Shown in pieces: positions 49,469-57,132 of a stretch of 64,000 bases of DNA. The stretch covers positions 2,294,001-2,358,000 of the forward strand of contig OY970171.1 of the NCBI GenBank assembly GCA_963707575.1. The letters run 5' to 3'. Position 1 is the stretch's first letter. The number at the start of each line of letters is the position of its first letter. The stretch comes from Gaiellasilicea sp963707575. Its GTDB lineage: Bacteria; Actinomycetota; Thermoleophilia; Gaiellales; Gaiellaceae. The translations under genes were made by a program, and so were the position numbers. The notes below the pieces were generated by a model. The model was not told the origin of the DNA. It saw only the letters and a list, made by a program, of their open reading frames with translations, and made no database searches.

Positions 49469-50461
49469 TCAGCCCGTGGGGAACTCGGCGCGAAGCGCCG
49501 TGCCGGCGCCTGGGACGCTCGAGACCGCGAACTGGCCGTCGAGCGCGGCGACGCGGTCGGCGAGCCCGCGCAGCCCGCCGCCGGACGGGTCGGCCCCGCC
49601 GACGCCGTCGTCGGCGACCTCGACGATCGTGCCGCACTCCTCCTGCGCCACGCGCACGGTCACGAGGTTGGCGGCCGCGTGCTTGGCAGCGTTGGCGAGC
49701 GCCTCGGCGACGACGTAGTAGATCGCGGCCTCCACCGCCGGCCGCAGCCGCTTTCGCGGTATCTCCACGATCTCGACCGGCAGCAGGGCGCGCTCGGCGA
49801 GCGCGTTGATCGCGGGCTCGAGCCCGTGGTCGGTGAGGATCCGCGGGTGCAGACCGCGGACGAGCTCGCGGATCTCCTCGAGGGCTAGCGCCAGCTCCGT
49901 CTGCGCCGCCTCCAGCAGGCCCGGCACGGCCTCGGGCGCGCTCTCCAGGCGGCGTGCGATCAGGTGCAGGTGCAGCGAGACCGTGACCAGGCGCTGCTGC
50001 GCGCCGTCGTGCAGGTTCCGCTCGATGCGCCGCCTGGCGGCGTCGCCGGCGGCGACGATCCGTGCCCTCGACTCGCGAAGCTCGCGCATCGCGGCGCGCA
50101 CCTCGGTGACGTCGCGAACCACGACGAGCACCTCCTCCGTCGCCACGGGCGCGATGCGCAGCTCGAAGTCCCGCTCCTCTCCGAGATGGGTGCGCAGCCG
50201 GTAGTTCACCGTCGCGAGCAGCCCGGTTTGCAGCGCTGAGGCCACCCCGGCCATCAGCTGCTCGGCGATCCGGGCGGGCAGGAGCTCGCGGACGTTCGCG
50301 CCGACGACGATCTCGGGCGGGTTGGCCAGCCGCGAGAGGTCGCCGCCGAGCTCGAGGTAGGTGCCGTCTGCGCCCAGCCGGAGCAGCAGGTCCGGCAGCG
50401 CCTCGATCAGGGCGCGATGCCGTGCCTCGACCGCTGTGGAGACCCCGTCCATGTTGCGCAT
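49469..50461 (-). CDS. PAS-type sensor histidine kinase (cytoplasmic)
   Basis: The 330-residue protein has an N-terminal PAS-like domain (residues about 10-125, LIEALPDLLLRLGADGTYLE and LRIAPVATEEVLVVVRDVT). A HisKA_3 helix follows (RRIERNLHDGAQQRLVTVSL, acceptor His), then a GHKL ATPase domain (EALANAAKHAAANLV; ADDGVGGADPSGGGLRGLADR). There are no membrane segments, so it senses a cytoplasmic or redox cue. No response regulator is adjacent; the NarL-type regulator at 56286 is the nearest possible partner. The ATG pair at 50461/50452 leaves the exact start open. Confidence 0.88.
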   Translation of the reverse strand: MRNMDGVSTAVEARHRALIEALPDLLLRLGADGTYLELGGDLSRLANPPEIVVGANVRELLPARIAEQLMAGVASALQTGLLATVNYRLRTHLGEERDFELRIAPVATEEVLVVVRDVTEVRAAMRELRESRARIVAAGDAARRRIERNLHDGAQQRLVTVSLHLHLIARRLESAPEAVPGLLEAAQTELALALEEIRELVRGLHPRILTDHGLEPAINALAERALLPVEIVEIPRKRLRPAVEAAIYYVVAEALANAAKHAAANLVTVRVAQEECGTIVEVADDGVGGADPSGGGLRGLADRVAALDGQFAVSSVPGAGTALRAEFPTG

Positions 50462-50499
50462 GGTAACTCGGTCATCGGCAGATTTCGTTGCGCGCAGGT

Positions 50500-51438
50500 T
50501 CAGCGTTCGGGCGCGCAGTGCGCGTCGCCACCGAGGATCTCGTCGAAGCGCCTGGTCGCGGCTCGCTGCGCGGCCGCGTCGAAGCGGATCAGGCGGGGCA
50601 GTGTCACCTGCACGATCGGCGTCACGCCGGGGCCGATCACGGAGACCCGGTGGCGCTTGCCCAGCCCGGTGCCGCGCGGCCGGGAGCTGGGATAGCCCGC
50701 CGGCGGAGCCTGCCGGACGAACGAGTAACAGAAGCCGCCGTTGCCGGTGTGCGTCGCGATCGCGGTGTCGTGCTTCCAGCCCGGGCCGTAGTCGGAGTCG
50801 AAGGTGTCGATGGAGACGTTGCGCGCCCACTCGTCGCGGACCGTCGCGGACGCGGTTCTCGTTCCGTAGACCGGCCTGCCCCCGTAGAGCAGGCGGCCGA
50901 AGAGGCCCTGGTGTGCTCGGCCGTAGGTCCAGTGCCGGTACACCTGCAGCTCGGCGGTCGCCCCGCTCCAGTGCGAGACGTGCAGCTCGACCGCCCGTTG
51001 CTTCGCGGTCCACGGCGCGAACCCGCGCATCGGCAGGTTCCGGCGCCAGGCCTGGAGCGCCCAGTGGCTGCCGTCTGGCGCGGTGCACCCGGTGACGACG
51101 AACGGCAGCTTCGGGCCGTCGTAGGGGCCACACGCGTTGCGGAGCGTGCGCCAGTAGCGGGGGTTCTGCCGGCTCTTCCAGCCGCCCGAGTAGTCCAGCT
51201 CGAACCGCTGTTGCCGCGAGCCGGGACCGCCCTGGTGCGCCAGACCGTTGATCGCGCCCCAGACGAGGACGTGACGCCGGAGCCCGGCCGTCGTCGTGTA
51301 CTCGACGAGTGCCGTGCCGCGGGCGTTGACCTTCAGCGTCGGGTCCCTCACGTCTGTGTCCCCGAAGATCGCTCCCAGCCCGCTGGACGGGAGCCACGCG
51401 GCACACACGCACGCGCCGATGACAAAGGTAATCCTCAA
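50500..51438 (-). CDS. Secreted protein of unknown function, paralog of 47905-48816
   Basis: The 312-residue protein has a short signal peptide (MRITFVIGACVCAAWLPSSG). It repeats the blocks of its paralog: HVLVWGAING, FELDYSGGWKSRQNP, CGPYDGPKLPFVVTGC, APDGSHWALQAWRRNLP, ELHVSHWSGATAELQVY, NVSIDTFDSDYGPGWKHD and GGFCYSFVRQ. The two differ throughout, so the duplication is old. A kinase and a DUF4383 gene lie between them. The extracellular role is unknown; conserved Cys pairs and many aromatic residues suggest a stable binding or catalytic fold. Confidence 0.7.
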   Translation of the reverse strand: MRITFVIGACVCAAWLPSSGLGAIFGDTDVRDPTLKVNARGTALVEYTTTAGLRRHVLVWGAINGLAHQGGPGSRQQRFELDYSGGWKSRQNPRYWRTLRNACGPYDGPKLPFVVTGCTAPDGSHWALQAWRRNLPMRGFAPWTAKQRAVELHVSHWSGATAELQVYRHWTYGRAHQGLFGRLLYGGRPVYGTRTASATVRDEWARNVSIDTFDSDYGPGWKHDTAIATHTGNGGFCYSFVRQAPPAGYPSSRPRGTGLGKRHRVSVIGPGVTPIVQVTLPRLIRFDAAAQRAATRRFDEILGGDAHCAPER

Positions 51439-51473
51439 GCGTGCAACTGTAGCCCGCTTCTGCCGGGGCCGGG

Positions 51474-52004
51474 CTACGGAGAGGCGCTCGGGCCGCGCGT
51501 CGCGGCGTACATCGCGTAGTCCTCGCGGGCTCCGCTCTCGCCCGGGCTGTAGCTGCGCAGAACGCCTTCGAGCTTCCAGCCCAGCCGCTCGAGCACGCGG
51601 CGCATGGCGACGTTGTCGACCGACGTGGAGGCCTGCACGCGCTCCCAGCCGCCCTCGAAGAGCTGCTCGGTGAAGAGCGCGACCGCCTCACGCGCGACAC
51701 CTCGGCCCCGTGCCTCCGGGAACAGCATGATCCCGACCTCGCACACGCCCGGCGGGAAGCCGTTCTGCGGCGCGCGAGCCTGGATGTCGCCGACCAGGCG
51801 CCCATCCACCTCGATCGCGAGGCTCAGGAAGCCGCCGTCCTCGAGCGTCGGGCGACGCTCGATCTGCCGGCGCAACCGTTCCCGCGCCTCCTCGCCGGTG
51901 GGCGTGAACGAGGCGGGATCGCTGTCGTGGGCATCGACGAGGGCGTCGACGTCGCCCAACTCGAGCGGTCGGAGCCGAACGCTGTTCTCGAGGGGCTCAC
52001 TCAC
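51474..52004 (-). CDS. RimJ/RimL-like GNAT N-acetyltransferase
   Basis: The 176-residue protein starts MSEPLENSVRLRPLELGDVD and has CEVGIMLFPEARGRGVAREA as acetyl-CoA loop and NVAMRRVLERLGWKLEGVLR as the late conserved region. This is the third GNAT protein of the window and is not closely similar to the other two outside the shared motifs. It may acetylate a protein N-terminus or an amine-bearing compound. It stands singly between the secreted paralog and the small membrane protein gene. Confidence 0.87.
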   Translation of the reverse strand: MSEPLENSVRLRPLELGDVDALVDAHDSDPASFTPTGEEARERLRRQIERRPTLEDGGFLSLAIEVDGRLVGDIQARAPQNGFPPGVCEVGIMLFPEARGRGVAREAVALFTEQLFEGGWERVQASTSVDNVAMRRVLERLGWKLEGVLRSYSPGESGAREDYAMYAATRGPSASP

Positions 52005-52032
52005 GGGGCGAGCCTAACGCGCGCCGAGGGCG

Positions 52033-52236
52033 TCAGCCGCGGCGGAGCGTCGCGTCCGTGGGCCGCATCATCGTGTAGACGAGCAGGCCGACGAACGGCA
52101 GCACGAGCATGCCGATCATCCACGCCGCTCGGCCTGCCGGGGTCAGATCGGGCCGCCGGAAGACGTCGATGACGGCGCGGACCCAGAGCACCAGGAACAG
52201 CGCGACGATCGCGACGATGAGCACGCGGACGAGCAT
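52033..52236 (-). CDS. Small PLDc_N-type membrane protein
   Basis: The 67-residue protein begins MLVRVLIVAIVALFLVLWVR, then DVFRRPDLTPAGRAAWMIGM and LVLPFVGLLVYTMMRPTDA. Two membrane helices and the R-W-(x)n-P-x-G-x-xxY pattern match the PLDc_N (cardiolipin synthase N-terminal) family found alone in many small actinobacterial proteins. The ATG at 52236 opens the first helix; longer frames cross the regulatory repeats. It is divergent from the DUF7144 gene, with CACCC-N5-GGGTG palindromes in between. Confidence 0.82.
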   Translation of the reverse strand: MLVRVLIVAIVALFLVLWVRAVIDVFRRPDLTPAGRAAWMIGMLVLPFVGLLVYTMMRPTDATLRRG

Positions 52237-52272
52237 GCTGGGAGCCTCGTGCAGCGGAGAGTGAGCCGGCCT

Positions 52273-52349
52273 CACCCGATTCGGGTGGGGCTGCCGCAGC
52301 AGTCCGGAACCGGCTGCCTTCACCCCTGCCGGGTGAGCAGGGATCACCC
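52273..52349 (+). promoter_or_regulatory. CACCC-N5-GGGTG operator cluster 1
   Basis: Two perfect palindromes with five-base arms and five-base centres lie at 52273-52287 (centre GATTC) and 52321-52335 (centre CTGCC), 48 bp apart. A lone CACCC follows at 52345, 24 bp after the second, and then AGCATC 11 bases beyond it. The cluster lies between the PLDc_N and DUF7144 genes. Exactly the same layout recurs at 59821 and 62760. Confidence 0.75.
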
Positions 52350-52396
52350 CGCCCCGACCTAGCATCGACCCATCGTCGACAGGTAGGAGGAAACGG

Positions 52397-52828
52397 ATGG
52401 CTACAACCGAGCCGCGCGAGTATCAGGGGGGTTACGAGGAGACCAGCGGCTGGGCGGTCGGCTTCGTCGTCTTCGCCGCCGTGATGATGATGCTGGCCGG
52501 CGGGTTCCAGGTCATCGCCGGACTGGCCGCGATCTTCGATGACGAGTTCTTCGTCGTGGGCGCGAACTACGTCTTCGACGTCGACGTCACCGCGTGGGGC
52601 TGGATCCACCTCATTCTCGGCGTGATCATCTTCGCCGCGGGCGCCGGCGTGCTGCAGGGAGCCACCTGGGCCCGGGTCGTCGGAATCACCCTGGCGTCTC
52701 TGAGCGCGTTCGCAAACTTCTTCTTCATCCCGTACTACCCGGTCTGGTCGATCGTGATCATCGCGCTCGACGTGGCCGTGATCTGGGCGCTGTCGGTGTA
52801 CGGCCGCCGCGCGGCAGGGGTGACATAG
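52397..52828 (+). CDS. DUF7144-type four-helix membrane protein
   Basis: The 143-residue protein has a polar start, then four hydrophobic helices. The blocks TSGWAVGFVVFAAVMMMLAG, VDVTAWGWIHLILGVIIFAA and GATWARVVGITLASLSAFAN, plus the FFIPYYPVWSIVIIALDVAV ending, are those of DUF7144. The proteins are frequent in actinobacteria and thought to be stress-linked, without proof. AGGAGG lies nine bases before the ATG. The operator cluster upstream puts it in the proposed CACCC-box regulon. Confidence 0.85.
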   Translation: MATTEPREYQGGYEETSGWAVGFVVFAAVMMMLAGGFQVIAGLAAIFDDEFFVVGANYVFDVDVTAWGWIHLILGVIIFAAGAGVLQGATWARVVGITLASLSAFANFFFIPYYPVWSIVIIALDVAVIWALSVYGRRAAGVT

Positions 52829-52941
52829 CCAGCTCGTCGATTTGGTCCGGCTCGGAGGAGTCGGAAGCTCGGTTCGGTGGGCCGGTCGGTGCTCGGAAAC
52901 CGCCCGACCGGCCTCTGCTCAGGCGGGAACGACATGGCTCG

Positions 52942-53190
52942 ATGCCGCGGAGGATTGTGCTGACTGAACGCTACGAGATCCGCATCAAAGGCCGAGTGAG
53001 CGAGCAGACCGCGTCTGCGTTCGAGGGCCTGGCCGTCGAGGTGCGCCCGGTGGAGACGGTGCTGCACGGCGACATCTGCGACCAGGCCGCGCTCCACGGC
53101 CTTCTCGATCGCGTCGCCGATCTCGGGCTGGAGCTGATCGAGGTCCGGCGGCTGCCTGAGGCTCCTCCGACATCGACTCCGCCCCGATGA
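52942..53190 (+). CDS. Small conserved-looking protein of unknown function
   Basis: The 82-residue protein reads MPRRIVLTERYEIRIKGRVS, then GDICDQAALHGLLDRVADLG and LELIEVRRLP. An alternating strand-helix-strand pattern suggests a small alpha/beta fold with a D-Q-A-x-LHGLL helix that looks conserved. The ribosome site is weak, and GGAGG six bases before an inner CTG codon leaves the start uncertain. It overlaps the next gene by ATGA, so both are co-expressed. I do not recognise a named family. Confidence 0.6.
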   Translation: MPRRIVLTERYEIRIKGRVSEQTASAFEGLAVEVRPVETVLHGDICDQAALHGLLDRVADLGLELIEVRRLPEAPPTSTPPR

Positions 53191-54323
53191 CGCGGATGCT
53201 CGCAGCCAGAGTGCTCGTCGTCCTGGCGGCCATCTTCGCCGTGCTGAGCCTGCTCGCGGGCTTCATTCGCTACCAGGCCCTCGACAACGAGACCTTCAGC
53301 CAGTCGGCGGCGGACCTGATCGCGAACGACGTGATCCGCGATCAGATCGCGCTCTCGCTCGTCGAGCAGCTCTACGCGAACGTGGACGTCGCTGGTTCGC
53401 TCGAGGAGCGTCTGCCGACGGATCAACAGGGGCTAGCGGGACCGATCGCCGCGATCGGCCGGGAGGTCGCCGACCGGGCGGCGATCCGCGTGCTCGAGCG
53501 GCCGCGGGCGCAGGAGCTCTGGGTCAATTCCCTGTCGACGACCCACGAGCAGCTGCTGCGCGTCCTCGACGACGAGCTGACGGCCGTCTCGACCGAGGAC
53601 GGCGCGATCGTCCTCAACCTCAGGCCGCTCGTGATCCAGCTCGGCGACCGGGTCGCGATCTTCGGCCGCGTCGCCGAGCGGCTGCCGGCAGATGCAGGGC
53701 GGATCGAGGTCATGGAGGCCCAGCAGCTCGAGACGGCGCAGGACCTGACGAAGCTGCTGGAGACGCTCGGACGGTTCCTGTGGCTCGTGCCCCTGGCGCT
53801 GGCCGGTCTCGCGATCTGGCTCGCGGGTGACCGCAAGCGCTCGATCGTGCGGTCGCTTGCGATCGCGGCGATCATCTCCGGCCTGCTCGTCCTGGTCGTC
53901 CGCAGCATCGCCGGCGGCTACATCGTCGAGAACCTCGTGCCGGCGGAGTCCGTGCAGCCGGCCGCGGCCGCGGCCTGGGAGATCCTCACGGCGCTGCTCG
54001 TCGACGGTGGCCGGACGGTCGTCGGGATCGGGATCGTGCTCCTGGCCGGTGTCTGGCTCGTCGGCCCGTCGTCGCGGGCGACCGCCGTCCGGACGCGGCT
54101 CGCCCCGTGGCTCGAGCGCCCCGAGATCGCCTACGGCGCTGCAGCACTCGCGCTGACGCTGTTGGTCTGGTGGGGGCCGACCGCGCAGACGCGCCGGTGG
54201 CAGTTCGTGCTCGCACTGGCCGTGATGCTCGGGCTCGGCGTGGCCGCGCTGCGCCGAGCCGCGAAAGAGGCCGACGACCCGACGCCTACGCTTCCGGCTG
54301 CTCCGGCAGACCCAGGCGTGTAA
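53187..54323 (+). CDS. Large-loop integral membrane protein of unknown function
   Basis: The 378-residue protein has an N-terminal membrane helix (VLVVLAAIFAVLSLLAGF) and an external helical domain of about 165 residues (FSQSAADLIANDVIRDQIAL; LIQLGDRVAIFGRVAERL). Five or so closely spaced helices from about residue 195 follow. Such a layout, seen in actinobacterial hypothetical membrane proteins, suggests a sensor or envelope-integrity role. It is coupled by ATGA to the 82-residue protein before it. No catalytic residues are apparent. Confidence 0.65.
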   Translation: MTRMLAARVLVVLAAIFAVLSLLAGFIRYQALDNETFSQSAADLIANDVIRDQIALSLVEQLYANVDVAGSLEERLPTDQQGLAGPIAAIGREVADRAAIRVLERPRAQELWVNSLSTTHEQLLRVLDDELTAVSTEDGAIVLNLRPLVIQLGDRVAIFGRVAERLPADAGRIEVMEAQQLETAQDLTKLLETLGRFLWLVPLALAGLAIWLAGDRKRSIVRSLAIAAIISGLLVLVVRSIAGGYIVENLVPAESVQPAAAAAWEILTALLVDGGRTVVGIGIVLLAGVWLVGPSSRATAVRTRLAPWLERPEIAYGAAALALTLLVWWGPTAQTRRWQFVLALAVMLGLGVAALRRAAKEADDPTPTLPAAPADPGV

Positions 54324-54351
54324 CCCGCCCTCCGACTGACTGTCGCCTGCG

Positions 54352-56178
54352 TCAGGCGGGAACGTGGCCGGCGATGCAGGTTCCACCGCCGGGGGCCGAG
54401 TCGATCCGGATCGACCCGCCGACTCCTGCGAGTCGGTCGGCGAGATTCGACAGGCCGGCGCCGCGCTCGGTGCGCGCCGGTTCGAATCCGTGTCCGTCGT
54501 CCTCGACCCGGAAGTGAAGCCCGTCCTCTCCGTCGGAGAGCCAGATGCCGACGGAGGCTCCGCGTCCGGCGTGCTTGGCCGCATTTTGCAGCGCCTCCAG
54601 GCAGCTGAAGTACACGGCCAGTTCGACGTTTTCGGAATGGCGGCGCCGGGTCTCGTCGGTGACGCTCACCGGAATCGCCGTGCTGCGAACGGCCGAGCGC
54701 AGGGCGGCAGCGAGGCCGTGCTCTGCGAGCACGTGCGGATAAATGCCGCGCGCGACGCTTTGCAGCTCGTCGAGCGCCTCGTCCAGCTCCTGCTCGAGCT
54801 TCTCGACGAGGGGCTGCTCCTCGGGCTGCAGCTGCTCGCCGGCGAGGCTGAGATGGACGCGGAGGGCGACGAGCCGCTGCTGGGCAGAGTCGTGCAGGTC
54901 GCGCCCGATCCGGCGTCGCTCGGCTGCCGCGGCGGCGAGGGCGCGTGCCTGCGATGCGCGCAGCTCGCCCTCGAGCCTTCCGGTCTCGACGGCCAGCAGC
55001 GTCGCCCACGCGGCGGCGTCGACGAGCTCGGGATTCTCGGCCAGGGCATCGTCCGTGTCGAGTGCTGCGACGGGCAGGCCGTCGCGCCGGATCTCCAGCC
55101 ATTGCCGGCGTACGCGTTCGGGTGGGCGTGCGAGGTCGACGCCCGCCGCGTCGCGGAAGCGATGGGAGCTCGGGTCCCAGTATCCGAGCCGGAGCGAGGG
55201 ATCGTCGAGTGCCCGGGCGACGATGTCGTGCCACCGTTCCGGTGTGGGCCGGTTCGCGAGCTCGCTGAGGAGTTGGCGGAACGCGCGACCGGCGAAGAGA
55301 TCGGCCTGCAGGAGTGCGACCGCGAAACCGAGCGGAAAGAGGATCCACATGCCGACGAGCAGCCACGAGAGCGTCTCGAACGTGTCGCCGCCCACGCCCA
55401 GCACGAGCACGGAGAAGTAGACGACGAACAGCGTCGGGACGAGGAGCAGCGACGACGCGGCTACCGGCACGAGCGTCCGGCGCTGCGGTCGCGACGCCTT
55501 GCGGAAGCGGCGGGTCCAGACGGCTGCGATCCCGGCAACGACAGCCAGCCCGACGTAGGTCGCGACCTTGGCGATCGCGCTCAGGAGCTCCGGGTGCGAG
55601 CCGATCTGGAACGGATTGTCGGGGCAGGGCCCGCACGCGAGGAGCGGTCCTTCGCCGGAGAGCGTGGGGGAGACGAGGAGCGACGCGCCGAAGAACAGCG
55701 TCAGGACGAACGCCAGAGCGGTGAGCAGGTGGTCGTCGGCCGCGGTTCGGAGCCGGCCGGTGGAAAAGGCGAGGCAGAGGTACAGGCTCATCGCAATCGG
55801 CGTGGCGGCACCCAGGACACCGAGGGTGTGGAGGAGCGCGAGATCCGACCCCTGCCACGAGATCGGCCAGGAGATGAATCCGAGCGCGACGAGCAACGGG
55901 CCGAGCCGGCTGGCCGGCCGCCGGCGCAGCCACATCAGCCCGACGAGGACCGGCGCCACGACCAGATAGGTGGTGTAGAGGGCGGTGGCACGCGGATACG
56001 CGAAGAAATCGCTGCCCCCCGCCAGCAGCAGCGACGAGACGGCGACGGGTGGCAGGGCGAGTACGGCTGCTCGGTGCAGGTTGGCCGGAAACCAGGTTCC
56101 GAACGCACGCATCCGCAGCCCCGGGTCGGCGGCCTCGGCCGTTCCGGAGAGGGCGACGGCCTCCGGATTCGTGCTCAC
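54352..56178 (-). CDS. Membrane sensor histidine kinase, seven-helix plus GAF-like type
   Basis: The 608-residue protein has about eight membrane helices (residues 30-305) and a GAF-like linker domain (to about 395, LGYWDPSSHRFRDAAGVDLA). A HisKA_3 dimerisation domain follows (RRIGRDLHDSAQQRLVALRV with the acceptor His), then a GHKL ATPase domain (EALQNAAKHAGRGASVG; VEDDGHGFEPA; GAGLSNLADRLAGVGG). The GTG at 56178 (STNPEAVALSG) is taken as the start since upstream residues look non-coding. The NarL-type regulator gene starts 108 bp away on the other strand and is its likely partner. Confidence 0.88.
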   Translation of the reverse strand: MSTNPEAVALSGTAEAADPGLRMRAFGTWFPANLHRAAVLALPPVAVSSLLLAGGSDFFAYPRATALYTTYLVVAPVLVGLMWLRRRPASRLGPLLVALGFISWPISWQGSDLALLHTLGVLGAATPIAMSLYLCLAFSTGRLRTAADDHLLTALAFVLTLFFGASLLVSPTLSGEGPLLACGPCPDNPFQIGSHPELLSAIAKVATYVGLAVVAGIAAVWTRRFRKASRPQRRTLVPVAASSLLLVPTLFVVYFSVLVLGVGGDTFETLSWLLVGMWILFPLGFAVALLQADLFAGRAFRQLLSELANRPTPERWHDIVARALDDPSLRLGYWDPSSHRFRDAAGVDLARPPERVRRQWLEIRRDGLPVAALDTDDALAENPELVDAAAWATLLAVETGRLEGELRASQARALAAAAAERRRIGRDLHDSAQQRLVALRVHLSLAGEQLQPEEQPLVEKLEQELDEALDELQSVARGIYPHVLAEHGLAAALRSAVRSTAIPVSVTDETRRRHSENVELAVYFSCLEALQNAAKHAGRGASVGIWLSDGEDGLHFRVEDDGHGFEPARTERGAGLSNLADRLAGVGGSIRIDSAPGGGTCIAGHVPA

Positions 56179-56285
56179 GCCTTGAGTCTTGCGGTTAGGC
56201 GTTGACTCCGCAACTATTTCTCCGCGCCGCCGCTGGTGTCGGTCTGGTAAACGCGGCGTCTCGCTTTCCAGGGAAGCAGTAGATT

Positions 56286-56981
56286 TTGGCTGTGGAACCT
56301 GCACGATTTCGGATCGCGCTCGCCGACGACTCGTACCTGATGCGCGAAGCGATCGGGCAGGTGCTCGGTGGGCTGGCCGAGATGGACGTCATCGCCGTTT
56401 GCGAGGACGGTGACTCCTTGCTCGCGGCGGTCGACAGCGAGACGCCCGACGTCGTCGTCACGGATCTCCGCATGCCGCCCGGAGGGGACGGCGAGGGCAT
56501 CCGGATCGCGAATCGGCTCCGCGAGACCCATCCGCACCTCGGTGTCGTCGTGCTCAGCCAGTTCGCCGAGCCGCACCACGGAGCCGCGTTGATGGCGAAC
56601 GGCGCCGAGGGAAGGGCGTATCTGCTCAAGGATCGCGTCCACGACCGCGAGGAGCTCCGGACAGCCGTCGAGATCGTCGCCCGCGGCGGTTCGCTGATCG
56701 ACCCGCGCATGCTGGAGCTCCTCCTGAGCGCTCAGGGCCGCCGCCATGACTCGCCGCTGAACGAGCTGACGCCTCGCGAGCGCGACGTGCTCAGCGGCAT
56801 GGCGCAAGGAAAGAGCAATGCGGCCATTGCGCAGAGCCTCGTCGTCACGACGCGGGCGGTCGAAAAGCACGTCGGCTCGATCTTCCTCAAGCTCGGGCTC
56901 CCCGACGAGGCCGCCGTCAGCCGGCGTGTTTCAGCGGTTCTGCTCTACCTCGCCGAGGCGCCTCCCGACTCCATGGCGTGA
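56286..56981 (+). CDS. NarL/LuxR-type response regulator
   Basis: The 231-residue protein has a receiver domain (IALADDSYLMREAIGQVLGG; Asp60 in VVVTDLRMPPGG; Lys in AYLLKDRV) and a LuxR HTH (LNELTPRERDVLSGMAQGKS, TTRAVEKHVGSIFLKLGL). The TTG at 56286, nine bases after GGAAG, is preferred over an inner GTG at 56292. Divergent from the membrane kinase at 54352, it is probably that kinase's regulator. Its HTH is one candidate to bind the CACCC-N5-GGGTG palindromes nearby. Confidence 0.92.
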   Translation: MAVEPARFRIALADDSYLMREAIGQVLGGLAEMDVIAVCEDGDSLLAAVDSETPDVVVTDLRMPPGGDGEGIRIANRLRETHPHLGVVVLSQFAEPHHGAALMANGAEGRAYLLKDRVHDREELRTAVEIVARGGSLIDPRMLELLLSAQGRRHDSPLNELTPRERDVLSGMAQGKSNAAIAQSLVVTTRAVEKHVGSIFLKLGLPDEAAVSRRVSAVLLYLAEAPPDSMA

Positions 56982-57132
56982 CAGCGGGCGTGGTGCGTGC
57001 CCGCCGGCACCGTCGTGCCTGCACTCGGGGCAGATGCCTGCCAGCCCCATTGGGAAAGGCCCGCGCCACTGGAAGACTCGGAAATCAGCCGCCGTCGAAC
57101 CCGGCCGTCCGAAACCCAGACCCAGGTGGACG

